Positions 40,840 to 49,857 of a stretch of 64,000 nt of DNA are shown piece after piece. Every line of letters starts with the position of its first letter. Position 1 is the stretch's first letter. The notes under the pieces were generated by a model. The model had not been told where the DNA came from and made no database searches. It saw only the letters and a list, made by a program, of their open reading frames with translations. Origin of the DNA: Halobaculum magnesiiphilum (GTDB lineage: Archaea > Halobacteriota > Halobacteria > Halobacteriales > Haloferacaceae); the NCBI RefSeq assembly GCF_019823105.1, contig NZ_CP081958.1:372001-436000 (forward strand). The letters are read 5' to 3'. A program made the translations under genes and the position numbers.

Positions 40840-40856
40840 CAGGGAATCGAACCCTG
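40840..40856 (-). other. tRNA T-arm-like hairpin in the 16S-23S spacer
   Basis: On the minus strand CAGGG-TTCGATT-CCCTG is a perfect T-arm (5-bp stem, 7-base TTCGATT loop). No acceptor stem of seven pairs, anticodon arm or TGC anticodon can be built around it. The spacer of most haloarchaeal rRNA operons holds tRNA-Ala, so this may be its relic or a chance hairpin. Confidence 0.4.
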
Positions 40857-40882
40857 TCGAGGTACCAACGAGGTCTGAAGGC

Positions 40883-40912
40883 GAGCCCCGATAGTTCGAA
40901 GGTGTCTGGTCG
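40883..40912 (-). repeat. 16S processing stem, 3' arm
   Basis: Pairs with 42502-42531: 16 perfect pairs (gagccccgatagttcg / cgaactatcggggctc), a seven-base internal loop, then 7 pairs (ctggtcg / cgaccag). Layout agrees with a bulge-helix-bulge site for release of pre-16S, though its central 4-bp helix has a mismatch. Confidence 0.75.
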
Positions 40913-40974
40913 CATCCACGAGTGCCACGAAGACCTCTAGGTGGGCCAGGCGCGTCGGCCTGGTCCCGTTCTGT

Positions 40975-42445
<1,471 letters not shown>

Positions 42446-42501
42446 GTTCCTCCCCGCGAGGGGAGGGGGTGGCGGGTCATATCGTGGCGACATCGTGGAA
42501 C

Positions 42502-42531
42502 CGACCAGATGTCACCGAACTATCGGGGCTC
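42502..42531 (-). repeat. 16S processing stem, 5' arm
   Basis: Complementary to 40883-40912 (see that entry). Confidence 0.75.
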
Positions 42532-42633
42532 ACATCAGATACCGTCTTGCGGCGGACCGCAGGGGCGGAATCCTCATAGCGTGACGCCGCGCCGACCGCG
42601 GCGCGCTTCACATCACATCGAATGGCAGTGGTA

Positions 42634-42641
42634 CGTATAAG
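42634..42641 (-). promoter_or_regulatory. rRNA operon TATA box
   Basis: The minus strand reads cgacgggcttatacg. The cttatacg box with a GC-rich BRE-like flank points to a transcription start near 42615, about 170 bases before 16S. It is the only good candidate found; haloarchaeal rRNA operons often have several tandem promoters. Confidence 0.5.
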
Positions 42642-42771
42642 CCCGTCGTCTCGCGGTCGGCGAGGTACTGCACCACGTGGGTACGGATATCACGCCACCG
42701 CCCCGACGGTGTGCGGTTTCGGCGAGGTACTCGTCACAAACTATTCAACTCGATGAACGAACCACTGACTC

Positions 42772-44343
42772 GTGGCCCTCCGAACGCATCTCGCGTCCCT
42801 CCGTCGCGACCTCCAAACCGCACTCGCACGAAGACTCTTCGTCGACCGGCGAGCGCTCGTCGCCCTCCGGGTCGCGCTGGGGACGCTGTTGCTCACGGAC
42901 CTCCTGTTGCGCGCACGGTCGCTGGCGTTCTTCTACACGGATTCGGGAGCGCTTCCGCGTTCGGCGCTGTTGGCAAGATACCCGATCACGGCGAACGTCT
43001 CGGTGTACACCCTGTTCGGGGGCGAATGGTGGGTCGGGCTCCTGTTCGTCGCCGCCGGGATCGCCGCGCTGGCGCTGGCGCTCGGCTACCGGACCAAGGC
43101 GGCCGCGATCTGTTCGCTGATCCTCCTCGTCTCGCTTCACGCGCGGAACCCGCTCGTGTTGAACGGCGGCGACTCGCTGCTTCGACGGACGCTTCTGTGG
43201 TGTCTCTTCCTCCCGCTCGGATCCGGGCTGCTGCTCGGTGATCGAACGCGATGCCGACACCCGGCGGCTATCGGCCTGTTGGTGCAGCCGGTGGTCCTGT
43301 ACGTGATCAACGCGGTGATCAAGCTCAGGGGGGATGCGTGGCCGAGCGGGCGGGCGGTACCGATGGTGTTCAGCATCGACTCGCTGACCGTCCTGCTCGG
43401 GGATCGGCTCGCGGCGTACCCGGATCTGCTTTCGGGACTTGGGTTCGCGTGGATCGTGCTGTTGTGCTGTTCCCCGCTGCTCGTCGTCGCCACCGGTCGA
43501 AGACGAACGGCCCTCGTCGGCGCGTTCGCGTCCGCGCACGCGGGGATGGCGCTCACGCTCGGCGTCGGGCTGTTCCCGTTCGTCAGCCTGGCGGCGTTGC
43601 TCCCGTACCTCCCTCCGAGAGTGTGGGACACGGTCGAGAAGCGATGGAACCGAACCGTCCGGACGATCGCGGCGACACCGGCGGGCCGGACGCTCCGGAT
43701 GGCACGTTCACTCGGTGCCAGCGTTCGGTCGGGGTCCGTGGAGATCGGGGCGGCTCCGGCTGCGTTGCGCGGGGTTCTCCCGAGCCGGATCCCGGCGGAT
43801 GGTGACCGCCGTGGACCCATCACGTCCCGGCTCGTCGATCGCGAGCGGCTCGCGGCCGCCGCCAGGAGTACGGGCCGCGGTGTCGCGACGGTGTTGTTGC
43901 TCGTCGTCGTGGTCTGGAACGCCGCCGCGTTGGGGTACGTCGACGTCCCCGAGACGGACGCGGTCGAGGTGACCCCCCGAGAAACGAGGTGGGACATGTT
44001 CGCGCCGTCGCCACCGATCGAGGACGTGTGGTACGTCGCCGTCGGCACGACGGGATCCGGCGAGACGGTGGACGTGATCCACGGGGGCGATCCGAACCTG
44101 CGGCCGTCGGAACGACCGAAGGGCGCCTATCCCAGCGCGCGCTGGCGGAAGTACCTGGAGGTCGTCCGCTGGAGCGACGACGACGCGCTTCGGGAACGGT
44201 TCGCGTCGGCGCTGTGTACGCGGTGGAACGCGAACCACCGGACACACGTCGAGGCGATCAACGTCCACGTGCTGTCGCAGCCGACCCGATTGAACGGGAC
44301 TGAGCCGATCCGTGAGTCGCGCGTTCGAACGCACGCGTGTTGA
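42772..44343 (+). CDS. HTTM domain membrane protein (vitamin K-dependent carboxylase-like)
   Basis: 523 residues. The N-terminal half has six or more membrane helices with the HTTM features (ALVALRVALGTLLLTDLLLRARSLAFFYTDSGALPR, ARNPLVLNGGDSLLRRTLLWCLFLPLG, QPVVLYVINAVIKLRGDAWPSGRAV). The C-terminal part (about 370-523) has one more helix and a soluble domain (RWDMFAPSPPIEDVWYVAVGTTGSGETVDVIHGG), as in other bacterial and archaeal HTTM proteins, where DMFAP is a recurrent motif. HTTM proteins are related to gamma-glutamyl carboxylase, but their prokaryotic roles are mostly unknown. Start is GTG at 42772; the ATG at 42753 is out of frame. Confidence 0.82.
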   Translation: MALRTHLASLRRDLQTALARRLFVDRRALVALRVALGTLLLTDLLLRARSLAFFYTDSGALPRSALLARYPITANVSVYTLFGGEWWVGLLFVAAGIAALALALGYRTKAAAICSLILLVSLHARNPLVLNGGDSLLRRTLLWCLFLPLGSGLLLGDRTRCRHPAAIGLLVQPVVLYVINAVIKLRGDAWPSGRAVPMVFSIDSLTVLLGDRLAAYPDLLSGLGFAWIVLLCCSPLLVVATGRRRTALVGAFASAHAGMALTLGVGLFPFVSLAALLPYLPPRVWDTVEKRWNRTVRTIAATPAGRTLRMARSLGASVRSGSVEIGAAPAALRGVLPSRIPADGDRRGPITSRLVDRERLAAAARSTGRGVATVLLLVVVVWNAAALGYVDVPETDAVEVTPRETRWDMFAPSPPIEDVWYVAVGTTGSGETVDVIHGGDPNLRPSERPKGAYPSARWRKYLEVVRWSDDDALRERFASALCTRWNANHRTHVEAINVHVLSQPTRLNGTEPIRESRVRTHAC

Positions 44344-44450
44344 TTCGAACCAGAGATAACAGTTGACGGGCGTAGCTGCGGGATGCAGGAGTCAGAGCCG
44401 TCAAGCCGGAAGGTTTGAGGTCGGCTCGACCGGGATGACGGTCCAGGGGG

Positions 44451-44468
44451 AGCACTCGAAAACCGGTG
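44451..44468 (-). repeat. Origin-recognition-box-like repeat beyond the 3' end of orc1
   Basis: The reverse complement reads caccggttttcgagtgct, matching the first 18 positions of the repeat found at 45949-46754 with one variation (ggt for gga). It lies just past the orc1 stop, so the gene is flanked by boxes on both sides. Confidence 0.7.
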
Positions 44469-44507
44469 TCGCCGGCGGCGAGGAACCGAACCGGCTCGCG
44501 GAGCGTC

Positions 44508-45797
44508 TCAGGTGTCGACGAGGCCGGCGTCGCGGAGGATCCGTTCGATGTCGAGCGAGACGCCGTCGAGGGGGAGTTCCGACTCGGCGATGGCGTCCCG
44601 GACCTGTTCGACGGTGAGCGCCTCCGAGAGCTCGTAGGTGTTGTACTGGCCGCCGCGGAGGCCCTCGTTGTTCTGATACGAGTGGAGGAACCCGAGCATG
44701 TCGAGTCGGGTGAGGTGGTTGTACATCCCCCGTTGACTCAGCGGGTCGTCGCCCGCGGCCTGCGCGAGTCGGCGGTAGGCGGCGTGGATCGCCTTCGTCC
44801 GCACCGGCGTGCGACCGTCGGCGTCGAGGCGCGCGACCGCCGAGAGGATGAGCTGCTTGTGTTGGTCCTGGTCGGCGACGGACTCGACCATGTCGCCGTA
44901 GTCGAGTTCCTCCTTGGCCGCGTAGACATCGTCCGGCTCGATTGGGACGTGCCCCTCGTTTTCCGCCTGTTCGGCGGCCTGTTTGAGCAGGTCCATCGCG
45001 CGGCGGGCGCTGCCCGAGGAGTTCCGGACCGCGAGCGCGGCACACAGCGAGAGCACCTCCTTCCCGTAGGTGTCGGGGTGAAGCGCCCGCTCGGCGCGCG
45101 CCTCGATGATCTCCTCCAGCTCGGCGGCGGTGTAGGCGGGGAACTTGATCTCCGTCTCACACAGCGTATCGCGGACCTTCGGCGAGAGGTTCGAGCGGAA
45201 CGTGTAGTCGTTGGAGATCCCGATGAGCCCGATCCGTGTGTTCTCTACGTACCCGATGTCACGCGCACGCGGGAGGTCGTACAACAGCGTGTCCGACTCG
45301 CCGACGCGGTCGACCTCGTCGAGGACGATGAGGACGGTGCCGCCGATGGCGTCGAGCTCGTCGTACAGCATCTCGTACACCTCGCGCGCGGCGTACCCGG
45401 TCGAGGAGACGGTCTCGCCGTCGCGGAGCTCGTTCACCAGCGCGATGGCGACTTGATACGAGGAGGCGGTCCCGTCGGCCGGCGCGAGGTTCTGGCAGTT
45501 GACGCGAACGTAGGTGAACCCCCGCTCGTCGCCGGGCGCGTCGGCGTTTCGCGAGTCGATGTCGGCATCGAGCTCCTGGAGGAGGTACTTCGTCGCCGCC
45601 GTCTTCCCGACGCCGGTGTCTCCGTAGAGAAAGGCGTTTCTCGGAGGTCTCCCCTTGTAGACGGGTTTCAGGGCGTTCACGTAGTCCTGCATCACGTCGT
45701 CACGGCAGAGAATCTCCGCCGGGGTGTGCTCCTCTGTGAAGAGATCCGCGTTGCGGATGATCTCCACGTCGTCCTCGAATATCGAACTCGACCCCAT
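44508..45797 (-). CDS. orc1: Orc1/Cdc6 replication initiator
   Basis: 429 residues. AAA+ core: Walker A YGDTGVGKT (58-66), Walker B VLIVLDEVDRVG, sensor 1 RIGLIGISNDYTFR (IGIS-N-DY motif), and sensor 2 near GSARRAMDLLKQAAEQAE. The C-terminal winged helix (about 330-429) should bind origin boxes: ILSAVARLDADGRTPVRTKAIHAAYRRLAQAAGDDPLSQRGMYNHLTRLDMLGFLHSY. Haloarchaea have many orc genes, each usually next to its own origin. The one-strand leaderless TATA (cccttatcac, 45825-45834 on minus) lies next to tandem decamer repeats, hinting that the initiator may control its own gene. Confidence 0.95.
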   Translation of the reverse strand: MGSSSIFEDDVEIIRNADLFTEEHTPAEILCRDDVMQDYVNALKPVYKGRPPRNAFLYGDTGVGKTAATKYLLQELDADIDSRNADAPGDERGFTYVRVNCQNLAPADGTASSYQVAIALVNELRDGETVSSTGYAAREVYEMLYDELDAIGGTVLIVLDEVDRVGESDTLLYDLPRARDIGYVENTRIGLIGISNDYTFRSNLSPKVRDTLCETEIKFPAYTAAELEEIIEARAERALHPDTYGKEVLSLCAALAVRNSSGSARRAMDLLKQAAEQAENEGHVPIEPDDVYAAKEELDYGDMVESVADQDQHKQLILSAVARLDADGRTPVRTKAIHAAYRRLAQAAGDDPLSQRGMYNHLTRLDMLGFLHSYQNNEGLRGGQYNTYELSEALTVEQVRDAIAESELPLDGVSLDIERILRDAGLVDT

Positions 45798-45841
45798 GTC
45801 GCACCAGCCTCTGCGGCCACCCGAGTGATAAGGGTGTGGAA

Positions 45842-45923
45842 GTTCGAGTGCTTTCGCGTGCTTTCGAGTGTTACACCGGGGGGTTGCGAGTGCTCTGCGA
45901 GTGACTGCGGGTGACTGCGAGTG
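45842..45923 (+). repeat. Decamer repeats, one helical turn apart, upstream of orc1
   Basis: gttcgagtgct, ttcgcgtgct and ttcgagtgtt start 10-11 bases apart (45842, 45853, 45863 or thereabouts); after a ccgggggg spacer come tgcgagtg (45885-45892), tgcgagtg (45896-45903), tgcgggtg (45906-45913) and tgcgagtg (45916-45923), 10-11 bases apart. They resemble the right half (TTCGAGTGCTT) of the origin box without its CACCGG part. They lie directly upstream of the orc1 TATA element. Confidence 0.7.
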
Positions 45924-45948
45924 TTGCGCCCGGAGACACCGGAATCAG

Positions 45949-45966
45949 CACCGGTTTTCGAGTGCT
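45949..45966 (+). repeat. Origin box copy 1
   Basis: caccggttttcgagtgct; 17 of 18 bases match the consensus. Confidence 0.7.
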
Positions 45967-45981
45967 CCGGCGATTAGAGAA

Positions 45982-46000
45982 CACCGGCGGTTCGAGTGCT
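45982..46000 (+). repeat. Origin box copy 2
   Basis: caccggcggttcgagtgct; the GG-TTCG spacing is one base longer than in copy 1. Confidence 0.65.
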
Positions 46001-46100
46001 CCGGCAACGCGCAGCCCTGTCCGGCGACGGGCGATCGGCGTCGATTCGTGCGATCCACTCCGATGACGTGTGAACGCGGGGGGAACACACCGAGAACACA

Positions 46101-46119
46101 CACCGGTTTTCGAGTGCTT
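46101..46119 (+). repeat. Origin box copy 3
   Basis: caccggttttcgagtgctt; 18 of 19 match, preceded by another aca. Confidence 0.7.
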
Positions 46120-46172
46120 TCGGGTCGGCGCCGCGGCGGCGTGACGGATCTCTCGCCACCCGGCCGGCGCGA

Positions 46173-46191
46173 CACCGGATTTCATGTGCTT
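46173..46191 (+). repeat. Origin box copy 4
   Basis: caccggatttcatgtgctt; two changes in the right half. Confidence 0.65.
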
Positions 46192-46336
46192 ATCGCACTC
46201 GAACAATCCGACTGCGTAGTGGATCCGTCCAGGATCGGGGTCTCAGACCGCATCCGTGAGAGTGCGGGGATCGAACGCACCGTGAGGTGACGGCGGATCC
46301 GCGACAGTCGTCGGTCCGCCCCGTCGACCTCCCTCA

Positions 46337-46355
46337 CACCGGATTTCGAGTGCTT
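46337..46355 (+). repeat. Origin box copy 5 (consensus sequence)
   Basis: caccggatttcgagtgctt; last box on the left of the AT-rich patches. Confidence 0.7.
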
Positions 46356-46400
46356 GTGTGAACGAACGTTGGCTTGACCCCGACGAGGTCGCTCCGTTCG

Positions 46401-46530
46401 AAGTCCGGTATATAAATGGCCGAGTCCTGTTGCTTCGAGATCATAAGTCGGTGCCGGAGTGCACCGAATTTCCGGCGTACGCTCGGTACCGTCTTCTTCT
46501 TCTAGCTAGGATCGATACCGATATATTATA
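46401..46530. other. AT-rich patches, candidate duplex-unwinding element
   Basis: ccggtatataaatgg (around 46406-46420) and cgataccgatatattatacg (46513-46532), with a polypyrimidine run cttcttcttctag (46493-46505) between them, stand out against GC-rich surroundings. They lie between copy 5 (plus) and copy 6 (minus). Confidence 0.5.
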
Positions 46531-46575
46531 CGCGAGAGCGTCCCGCCTCGACCCCACCCCGCTCCCTCGTCGGAA

Positions 46576-46594
46576 AAGCACACGAAAACTGGTG
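46576..46594 (-). repeat. Origin box copy 6, inverted
   Basis: The reverse complement reads caccagttttcgtgtgctt; three changes. The inverted orientation relative to copies 1-5 gives the usual inward-facing pair around the unwinding region. Confidence 0.6.
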
Positions 46595-46617
46595 TCAGAG
46601 GGTGGCCGACTCGACCA

Positions 46618-46636
46618 CACCACTTTGCAAGTGCTT
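46618..46636 (+). repeat. Degenerate origin box copy 7
   Basis: caccactttgcaagtgctt; about 14 of 19 match. Confidence 0.4.
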
Positions 46637-46735
46637 CACAGGCGGGGGCCGGGCGACCGAGTCGTCGGCGTACCGACCGTCCGCATCGACGACGGTACGT
46701 CCACGGTCACACACCGTCTCGTCGACCCCTCCTCA

Positions 46736-46754
46736 CACCGAGTTTCGAGTGCTT
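46736..46754 (+). repeat. Origin box copy 8
   Basis: caccgagtttcgagtgctt; 17 of 19 match. Rightmost copy found. Confidence 0.65.
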
Positions 46755-46900
46755 CCGGCGGGGTCATCCGCCACGAGAACCACCCGCCGCGATACCGTCG
46801 AGTCACGAGGGAGTTCGACCGATCAGGACCGTCCGAACGGGTTCCGAGGATCCTCCCCCCTCAGAGAAGCGTACCGAAGCGACTGACGCGACCGGCTCGA

Positions 46901-48859
46901 TCACTCGTCGTCCTCGAAGGGCGAACGGGCCCCGTCGGGGGTGTGCTCGGGCAGGGAGATCACGTTCCCGCGACCGATCGTCGTCTTCTCGATGGCGCCG
47001 GCGTCGTCCATCCGCGACAGCGTCCGACTCACCTTCGATTTCGACCATCCGGTGCGCTCGACGATCTCCGACTGCTTGAGGCGGCCGCCGTTCGCCGCCA
47101 ACACTGACTCCACCTCCTCCTCGGGAGTGAGCGCCCGCGGGTCGTGTACGGCGGCGGTTCGATCCGCACCGCCGGCGTCATCCGAGTCCGCCCCGTCCCC
47201 CGATTCGGCGCTGCCGTCGGCGGCAGCACCCGGGTCGGTACGCTGCCCATCGTCGCCGTCGTGTTCGTCGGCGACCGCGTGTCCCCCGTCGGCCTCCGTC
47301 GCGTTCGTGGGCGACGAATCGGGATCGACCGCGGCCGCACGCGCGGCCGCCGCCGCCGAGCGCAGCCGTCGACCGGCGTCCCGGATCGTTCGAACCGCGG
47401 CGTCGACGCGGGTCGTCGGAACCGCCGATCCGACCCGGTCGAGCGCCCGCGACGTTCGAACCGACTCGCGAACGCGGGCCGGGACGAGGGGGAGCCAGCG
47501 GTCGCGCACGAGCCACATGAGCACGATCGTGCCGAGCGCCGCCGCGACGACCGCGAACGACGTTCCGACCCCGACGACCCACGGCGCCACCGCGCCCTCG
47601 TCGACCTCCTGGGCGTCCGGAACGCCGTCGCCGTCGGTGTCCGCCGCGAGCGGGTCGGTCCCGTAGCGGTTCACCTCCTCGCCGTCAGCGAGGCCGTCGC
47701 CGTCGGTGTCGACCACGAGCGGGTCGGTCCCGTACTCGGACACCTCCGCCCCGTCGTGCAGCCCGTCGCCGTCGGTGTCGACCGCCGTCGGGTCCGTCCG
47801 GAGCTCGTGCATCTCGCGGCCGTCGGACAGGCCGTCGCCGTCCGTGTCGGCGGAGTTGGGGTCCGTCCCGGTTCCGTGGATCTCGTGGGTGTCCGAGAGC
47901 CCGTCGTCGTCAGTGTCGGGGTCCGTCGGGTTCGTGTCGTGGTCGTTCACTTCCGCGCCGTCGACGAGCCCGTCGCCGTCCGTGTCGACCTCGGTCGGGT
48001 CCGTCTCGTGGACGCGCACCTCGCGGCCGTCCGAGAGCCCGTCACCGTCCGTGTCGACTTTGGTCGGGTTCGTCCCCGTTTCCTCGATCTCGCGGGCGTC
48101 GGAGAGCCCGTCCCCGTCCGTGTCGGTCGCCGTCGGGTCGGTCCGCGTCTCGTGTATCTCCGTCCCGTCGTCGAGGCCGTCGCCGTCGGTGTCGGCGACG
48201 AGCGGGTCGGTGTCGTAGGTGTCGAGCTCCAAGCCGTCGACCAGGCCGTCGTCGTCGGTGTCGGGGTCGTCGAAGTCGGTCCCTGCGGCGATCTCGCGAC
48301 GGGTCGTCGCCCCGTCGCCGTCCGGATCGGCCTCCTTCCGGATCACGGAGACCTCGTGGGTCGCGTTCGCGGCGACTTCGGCATCGAGCGTGTCGGGAGT
48401 GATCACCGCCTCGATCGTTCGGCCGCCGGTCCCGCCGGCCGCCCACGAATCGACGCGGAAGGTGACCTCTGTGGTGGTGCCGCCCGAGAGGACGAGCGAC
48501 TCGCAGGCGATCTCGCGGACGCTCCCGTCGTCGCCGCGGGACCGGAGGCACGCCTCGTAGTAGCCCTCGCCGTCTCCCTGGCCCGTTTCGAGCAACAGCG
48601 TGAACCGGGCGGGCTCGTCGTACCACAGGTACGCGGTTCCGTCGCGTTCGAGTACCACGTCGCCGTCAGCGAAGCCGCTCTCGGTGATCGCGACCTCCCC
48701 CGCCGGACGCGCGTCGGCCGCTCCGGCGCCGGTGACCGCGGCCGCTCCCCCGCCGGCGAACGTGGCGGCGCCGACGAGTGTGCCGCCCAGGACCGCGACC
48801 ACGATTACAACTGCAGCCAGCGCCGGGGTCACGGGGCCATCAGTTTGTCTCGCGCACAT
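46901..48859 (-). CDS. Membrane protein with ten TSP3-type Ca2+ repeats outside and a winged-helix domain inside
   Basis: 652 residues. Signal anchor (about 13-37) and a beta-rich domain with Cys104 and Cys119; then ten about 23-residue repeats (about 198-420) of the form DPTxxDTDGDGLSDGxExxxxGT, the calcium-binding pattern of thrombospondin type 3 repeats; a transmembrane helix (about 426-451); a basic and then Asp/Gly/Ser-rich linker; and a C-terminal winged helix (about 577-636: LTPEEEVESVLAANGGRLKQSEIVERTGWSKSKVSRTLSRMDDAGAIEKTTIGRGNVISLP). The likely topology puts the repeats outside and the helix inside, so it could work as a one-component membrane regulator. Upstream are four decamer repeats (48928-48967). 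DUF7343-like winged helices of this kind occur in haloarchaea. Confidence 0.8.
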   Translation of the reverse strand: MCARQTDGPVTPALAAVVIVVAVLGGTLVGAATFAGGGAAAVTGAGAADARPAGEVAITESGFADGDVVLERDGTAYLWYDEPARFTLLLETGQGDGEGYYEACLRSRGDDGSVREIACESLVLSGGTTTEVTFRVDSWAAGGTGGRTIEAVITPDTLDAEVAANATHEVSVIRKEADPDGDGATTRREIAAGTDFDDPDTDDDGLVDGLELDTYDTDPLVADTDGDGLDDGTEIHETRTDPTATDTDGDGLSDAREIEETGTNPTKVDTDGDGLSDGREVRVHETDPTEVDTDGDGLVDGAEVNDHDTNPTDPDTDDDGLSDTHEIHGTGTDPNSADTDGDGLSDGREMHELRTDPTAVDTDGDGLHDGAEVSEYGTDPLVVDTDGDGLADGEEVNRYGTDPLAADTDGDGVPDAQEVDEGAVAPWVVGVGTSFAVVAAALGTIVLMWLVRDRWLPLVPARVRESVRTSRALDRVGSAVPTTRVDAAVRTIRDAGRRLRSAAAAARAAAVDPDSSPTNATEADGGHAVADEHDGDDGQRTDPGAAADGSAESGDGADSDDAGGADRTAAVHDPRALTPEEEVESVLAANGGRLKQSEIVERTGWSKSKVSRTLSRMDDAGAIEKTTIGRGNVISLPEHTPDGARSPFEDDE

Positions 48860-48927
48860 CCCCCTCGTTGCGGGCTTCTCCGGGAGGGGCTTAACGCTTT
48901 CTCGCCGCGTCTCACGGAATGAAACTG

Positions 48928-48967
48928 TCCGAAACGATCCGAAACAGTCCGCAACGGTCCGCTACCG
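48928..48967 (-). promoter_or_regulatory. Four 10-bp tandem repeats upstream of the TSP3-repeat gene
   Basis: On the plus strand: tccgaaacga, tccgaaacag, tccgcaacgg, tccgctaccg, in exact 10-base phase. They lie 70-110 bases before the ATG at 48859 and about 30 bases upstream of the TATA-like cgttaagc (48889-48896 on the minus strand). Helical phasing suggests cooperative binding of a regulator. A small inverted repeat ggtta-ttgag-taacc follows at 48996-49010. Confidence 0.55.
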
Positions 48968-49042
48968 TACCGTTTCGATCACTGTTACGTACGCTGGTTA
49001 TTGAGTAACCTATCGGTATCCAATCATTCGATCTTCGGCTCC

Positions 49043-49717
49043 TTACCGTCGCCGGCTCCTGACGACATCCAGGCCGTCCCCGGCCGACGACGGCTCGGCG
49101 ACGATATCGAACAGCGACGCCATCGTGTCGATGGTTCGCCGGTCGTGTGCCGCCGGTTCGATGTGTGCGTGGGTCGATCCCCCGAGCGACGCCACGCGGG
49201 CCGTAACGGCGTTCACGAACCGGTACGCTTCCCGGGCGTCGACGTACTGCAACAGCGCCGTCAGCGACCCGAGACAACACACCGGTCCGCCCGATCCCCC
49301 GCCGGTGTCGCCGGCGGTCACGTCCATGTCGTCGAGCGCGTCGGTGACCCGCACGCCCACGTCGGTGAGGTTCGCGGGCCCGGACGCGGTGACGGTGACC
49401 ACCCCCTTCTCACCCTCACGCTCGCCCGACTCGTCGCCGCCGACGGAGCACGGGGTCGAGTCGACCACGCGCACGTCGGCGCCGTCCCCAGCCGCGCGAA
49501 CCCATTCCTCGGGCGGCGACAGCCCGCCCCGGGTGAACGCCACGCGAAGGAACCCGCTCGTCCCCGTCGCCGCGGCCGTCCCGTCGTGTGCCTCTCTCGA
49601 GCACGGGCAGTGGCCCCCGATGGCGGACGGTGCGGCGAGGACGAGCGTGTCGGCGTCCGACGAGCCCTCGACCGGGTGCGTCGGATCGTGTCCCGCTCGC
49701 GACGGCGTTCCTGACAT
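49043..49717 (-). CDS. DUF7504-like haloarchaeal RecA-fold protein
   Basis: 224 residues. The layout, VLAAPSAIGGHCPCSREAHDG followed by alternating beta strands (GVVTVTASGPANLTDVGVRVTDAL, GGPVCCLGSLTALLQYVDAREAYRFVNAVTARVASLGGSTHAHIEPAAHD) and a last part with RTIDTMASLFDIVAEP, looks like the DUF7504 family, which has a RecA/KaiC-like fold but lacks the Walker A motif. It may be a sensory or regulatory ATPase relative. The start MSGTPSRAGHD at 49717 is preferred over 49756. Upstream are 22-bp repeats shared with the divergent hydrolase gene. Confidence 0.6.
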   Translation of the reverse strand: MSGTPSRAGHDPTHPVEGSSDADTLVLAAPSAIGGHCPCSREAHDGTAAATGTSGFLRVAFTRGGLSPPEEWVRAAGDGADVRVVDSTPCSVGGDESGEREGEKGVVTVTASGPANLTDVGVRVTDALDDMDVTAGDTGGGSGGPVCCLGSLTALLQYVDAREAYRFVNAVTARVASLGGSTHAHIEPAAHDRRTIDTMASLFDIVAEPSSAGDGLDVVRSRRR

Positions 49718-49857
49718 GGCAACCGCTCCGATGGGAGGGGACAATAAAACCCCCAACGGTCGTTCCGGCCCGTTTCACCGGGTGTAGGCGTCCGTTCCAC
49801 TTCGTTGCACGCGGCCGATCGGACCGGTCGAACGACGGGCCGGATCCGACCGTGCAA

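Larger units (their letters stand above)
42446..42771. other. rRNA leader and divergent promoter region
   Basis: Between the 16S gene and the HTTM gene (plus strand). It holds a hairpin right next to 16S (cctcccc-gcga-ggggagg, 42449-42466), the 5' arm of the 16S processing stem (42502-42531) and the rRNA TATA box (42634-42641). Nothing else recognised. Confidence 0.6.
45798..46900. other. Candidate replication origin (gene-free region upstream of orc1)
   Basis: 1.1 kb without a convincing gene between orc1 and the TSP3-repeat protein. Seven full or nearly full copies of an about 19-bp box (consensus CACCGGATTTCGAGTGCTT) and one degenerate copy are listed separately, five in one orientation on the left of AT-rich patches and one inverted just to their right. 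The AT-rich patches are tatataaat (46409-46417) and ataccgatatattatacg (46515-46532). This arrangement of initiator gene, inverted boxes and duplex-unwinding element is that of archaeal origins. The name of the origin and its activity are inference. Confidence 0.8.

Noticed and set aside
40628..40974. An intact tRNA-Ala in the 16S-23S spacer
   Set aside because: I looked for a TGC anticodon and a seven-pair acceptor stem around the T-arm-like hairpin and found neither.
45831..46900. ORFs in the origin region (e.g. 45868-46290, 46358-47107)
   Set aside because: They run through repeats and AT-rich patches, have poor codon use, and no homology is apparent.
48928..48967. CRISPR array
   Set aside because: Units are 10 bases with no spacers; no cas genes are in the window.
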